Source: Pseudomonas fluorescens
Lineage (GTDB): Bacteria > Pseudomonadota > Gammaproteobacteria > Pseudomonadales > Pseudomonadaceae
Assembly: GCF_902497855.1 (NCBI RefSeq)
Contig: NZ_CABVHU010000023.1
Location: forward strand, 1 to 64,000
Direction: 5' to 3'
Length of the DNA: 64,000 nucleotides
Every line of letters starts with the position of its first letter. Positions within the stretch are counted from its first letter, which is position 1. A program made the position numbers and the translations under genes. The notes beneath the pieces are model-generated. The model did no database searches. It saw only the letters and a list, made by a program, of their open reading frames with translations, and was not told where the DNA came from. Below are positions 61,660 through 64,000 of this stretch, piece by piece.

Positions 61660-62009
61660 GTCGACTATTGCTGACCGATCAGCTGTTGAATCAACAGCGG
61701 GCGGTTGGTGAGGGTCGCCCGCCGATTTCCCCTCGCTGTCGGTGGGCCAATGTCGGCCATGGTCACGGCGCGGCAAAGGGGTCCAGGATAATGCGAATGA
61801 ATGGCTTGTCGTCTTCGATAGCGACGGCGGGCAGAAAATTGATCTTGGGTTCCATGGAGCGAAGACACTGGTGTACCCAGTCGTTGATAATGGTCTAAAT
61901 TTAGACTCTTATAAGACCACTGTATTTTGATTTTATAGATTATTGAGCCTGTCGGAGGCTCAAAAAGCACCGTCTAAATGAGTAACCCAGCGCAAAAAAG
62001 GTGCGAGCA
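61660..62009. other. 350-bp gap between mscS homologue and antitoxin gene
   Basis: No intact gene is recognised. A minus-strand frame at 61763-61855 encodes MEPKINFLPAVAIEDDKPFI and ten more residues before a stop; it looks protein-like but is too short to identify. AT content rises toward 61900, where the promoter of the antitoxin gene should lie. Confidence 0.4.
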
Positions 62010-62282
62010 ATGCGAATTGAAACCATAAGTTACATCAAAAAAAATGCGGCAACCTTGGACCTGTCCGAGCCAATTGTGGTTACTCAAAATGGCCTTCCCG
62101 CCTACGTAATCGAATCATACGCTGAACGTAAGCGCAGGGATGAAGCGATTGCCCTCATCAAGCTGCTTGCCTTTGCGTCCCGTGACAAAGAGCAAGGGAA
62201 GCTCATTTCAGGTGACACCCTCTTGAATCGTTTGGCCCAGCGCTGCAATCGATATCAAGAGGAAAAAGATGACAACATTTAA
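62010..62282 (+). CDS. Phd/YefM-type antitoxin
   Basis: This 90-residue protein has the Phd/YefM fold pattern: MRIETISYIKKNAATLDLSE, PIVVTQNGLPAYVIESY, then a helical toxin-binding tail. ATG at 62010 follows AAGG at a suitable distance. It overlaps the start of the downstream toxin fragment by 14 bp, the usual antitoxin-toxin order. Because the toxin is truncated it may be an orphan antitoxin. Confidence 0.85.
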   Translation: MRIETISYIKKNAATLDLSEPIVVTQNGLPAYVIESYAERKRRDEAIALIKLLAFASRDKEQGKLISGDTLLNRLAQRCNRYQEEKDDNI

Positions 62283-62433
62283 AATTCTATACGCTACAAC
62301 CGCAGAACGAAGCCTGTCGTGGGACTGCATTTCCAGCAAACGGCTCAGTGTGCGCTGGAACTCGAAGTTCAGGTCTCGCCTGTTACACCGCCTCGTTACA
62401 ATTGCGGACAAGCGTTGCTCCTACAGACACTAA
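62269..62433 (+). pseudogene. Truncated RelE/ParE-family toxin
   Basis: ATG at 62269 overlaps the antitoxin end. The first residues MTTFKILYATTAERSL match the N-terminus of RelE/ParE toxins (usually 95-105 aa). After about 16 residues the sequence becomes WDCISSKRLSVRW and no longer fits the family, ending at a TAA after 54 codons. A deletion or rearrangement has removed the toxin core, so activity is unlikely. Confidence 0.65.
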
Positions 62434-62570
62434 TCTTAGTCGAGATTATTTTCCCACAACAAAATAGGAATATGCCACGGCCAAGAGTGTCGTTTTACCC
62501 TTGCATGCTGACCATTCAGAAACTGAACATACTTCCCGATCAAAGTGATCATCAATCAGGGAAGGCAAAA

Positions 62571-64000
62571 ATGACTATCGGATCCAGTTACGACTACCCG
62601 TCACAAATCGCCAGGAATATCGCTCGGACAAAGCGCACTGCTAAAAACAAATGGCGTGCCCGCTTCCCGAACCCGCCGGACTTATGCTTCGACTATCGCA
62701 CATTGGTAGAACAGGAAAGTGGCATCGCACGAGCGACCAATCCAAACCATAAGATATGTATTATTGGCGCAGGCGTTACCGGGCTCACCGCAGCAAGAGA
62801 GCTTTATCGCTGCGGGTTTAATCATGTAACACTAATCGAACAATCTAAACGGATAGGTGGCAGACACCTGACGGTACCGGGCAGCCCTAACTCGCCAGAA
62901 GGCCATACACCTTTCGAGATGGGCGCTATGCGCATGCCTTTTTTCAACAGAGCAGACGAGCCACCGAAAGAAGGCCGCTCCCTGATGGCCTATTATGCCA
63001 GTGAATTCGAGCTGGCTATTTCAGACTTCGCAAACCCTGGCAGTCAGTGGGTAACGTCAACCGGAATTTATCTTCGAGAAGGAAGCGTAGGAGGCGCAAC
63101 GCTTCCACACATGCTCATCTGGAAGAATGAAGATGGCCAAACTCCCCCTCCGGGAGACGAACTTCAAAAGGTATACACCAAATGGAAAGCCTTTGCCGAC
63201 CGAATGAGTCGTCACATTTCAGAGGTCTACGCCAGCGAGAAATGGGAATTCATCTGGGCGGCGATCGTCGAAAAATACGAGAATGTTTCGTTTCGCGACT
63301 TGGTCAGCATGCCCGTAATCACCGCTTGGGATGAAAGCTCGCCCGGCGACTTCGGCGGGATGGGCATGACGGCGGATGAATCCGCCATTTTTTACGCGAT
63401 AGGAATCGGTGACGGCAGCTGGGGCGCCTTTTACGATGTCTGCTCGCTATATCCCATGCGTACAGCGATTTTCGGATTCAGCAGTCAGCTGCAACTGGTT
63501 CATGGCCGAGTGGACTCAACTGGCAATCCCGTTGCGTCCCCTCACTTGCACAGCGAAGCCGTATTTGACTCAAAGGGGCTGGGATTCGACAGACCGCGAT
63601 ATATCGGCCTTGCAGCACTGGATGAATGCTTGCTGTTTATAAACACGGATACGACCGGAAAATCTTTTTATGAGCACAGCCTCGAGAGAATTGACGGCTT
63701 CCTTACCGACTCCTCCGTAACCAAACTGAAAAAACTGGATAACAAAAAGATCCGTGTTTATTACAACTGGAAAGCCAGCGAGACAGAGCACACTCAGGAA
63801 CAATTCGACGATTTTGACTCCGTCATCATGACCCTTCCCTCCTGGCTGCTCGAAACTCGAATAACACTGGAAAATTTCAACCAGGAAATGCTTCCTTTCG
63901 AAACGATAAATGCCTATAAAACCGCTCACTGGGAAACCAGCTGCAAAGTTTTTGCCCCTCTCAAGAAGTCATTTTTATTAAAAAACACCACTATCCCGCA
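62571..64000 (+). CDS. Flavin monoamine oxidase family protein (tryptophan 2-monooxygenase-like), partial
   Basis: The frame opens with ATG at 62571 (GGGAAGG upstream) and runs 476 codons to the window edge without a stop. The FAD dinucleotide-binding motif KICIIGAGVTGLTAARELYR is at about residues 62-81. It is followed by VTLIEQSKRIGGRHLTV and FEMGAMRMPFF, the latter typical of bacterial L-amino-acid oxidases and tryptophan/lysine 2-monooxygenases. Such enzymes oxidatively deaminate or decarboxylate amino acids to amides or keto acids. The C-terminal substrate domain is outside the window, so substrate and exact class are open. It is AT-richer than the backbone. Confidence 0.8.
   Translation, partial: MTIGSSYDYPSQIARNIARTKRTAKNKWRARFPNPPDLCFDYRTLVEQESGIARATNPNHKICIIGAGVTGLTAARELYRCGFNHVTLIEQSKRIGGRHLTVPGSPNSPEGHTPFEMGAMRMPFFNRADEPPKEGRSLMAYYASEFELAISDFANPGSQWVTSTGIYLREGSVGGATLPHMLIWKNEDGQTPPPGDELQKVYTKWKAFADRMSRHISEVYASEKWEFIWAAIVEKYENVSFRDLVSMPVITAWDESSPGDFGGMGMTADESAIFYAIGIGDGSWGAFYDVCSLYPMRTAIFGFSSQLQLVHGRVDSTGNPVASPHLHSEAVFDSKGLGFDRPRYIGLAALDECLLFINTDTTGKSFYEHSLERIDGFLTDSSVTKLKKLDNKKIRVYYNWKASETEHTQEQFDDFDSVIMTLPSWLLETRITLENFNQEMLPFETINAYKTAHWETSCKVFAPLKKSFLLKNTTIP

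Noticed and set aside
60877..61776. 299-codon frame antisense to the mscS homologue
   Set aside because: Rich in H, P, R and T as expected for the antisense of a high-GC gene; no domain and no ribosome site.

Overview
The window looks like chromosome of a Pseudomonas of the P. fluorescens complex. The evidence is the many REP-type palindromes with the core GTAGGAGCNNGCTTGCNNGC, the complete leucine/isovalerate (liu) pathway, Pseudomonas small RNAs (a PrrF-type RNA and a CrcY-type RNA), DUF6124 genes, and a high-GC backbone broken by AT-rich islands. No rRNA, tRNA or CRISPR array was seen.

Layout. 1-5 kb: the end of an IS3-family element, a divergent MFS transporter/HxlR regulator pair with a visible operator, an M14 carboxypeptidase, an iron-responsive PrrF sRNA with a Fur box, and an S24-type repressor that appears to lack its self-cleavage residues. 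5-16 kb: a split liu regulon. liuA-B-C-D and liuE-liuR lie on the minus strand, separated by a plus-strand acyl-CoA ligase, a REP array and a CrcY-like Hfq/Crc-titrating sRNA with a sigma-54 promoter. Three LiuR-like palindromes mark the controlled promoters. 16-19 kb: an Aer-like chemoreceptor and a nine-unit tandem array of half-REPs.

19.9-32.4 kb is an orphan type VI secretion island. It holds a VgrG with a C-terminal HExxH metallopeptidase, a secreted putative immunity protein, a second large putative toxin, two tandem paralogues (candidate immunity proteins), a PAAR tip, a membrane protein and a TssM/IcmF-like protein with a broken Walker A loop. The next gene is cut by an IS3 remnant. 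32.4-34 kb is scrap DNA with an out-of-place FleN paralogue.

34-58 kb is an exopolysaccharide region: galU, a yjbEFGH-type operon with a Wza-like exporter and a VanZ-like protein, a low-GC Wzx/Wzy cluster with CDP-glycerol genes (tagD and a TagF-like transferase), a WbaP-type initiating transferase preceded by an exact ops element, RfaH, Wzc, Wzb, and rmlBDA followed by a truncated rmlC. Together these can make an undecaprenyl-linked, probably glycerol-phosphate-containing polymer, flip and polymerise it, control its length by tyrosine phosphorylation, and export it. RfaH acting at ops probably allows read-through of the long low-GC operon. Two copies of a repeat of about 350 bp flank the rml genes.

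58-64 kb: a DUF6124 gene, a double-hotdog-like protein facing an MscS-family gene across a promoter region packed with palindromes, a Phd/YefM antitoxin with a decayed toxin, and the start of a flavin amine oxidase that runs off the window. The MscS homologue appears to lack its pore-lining helix.
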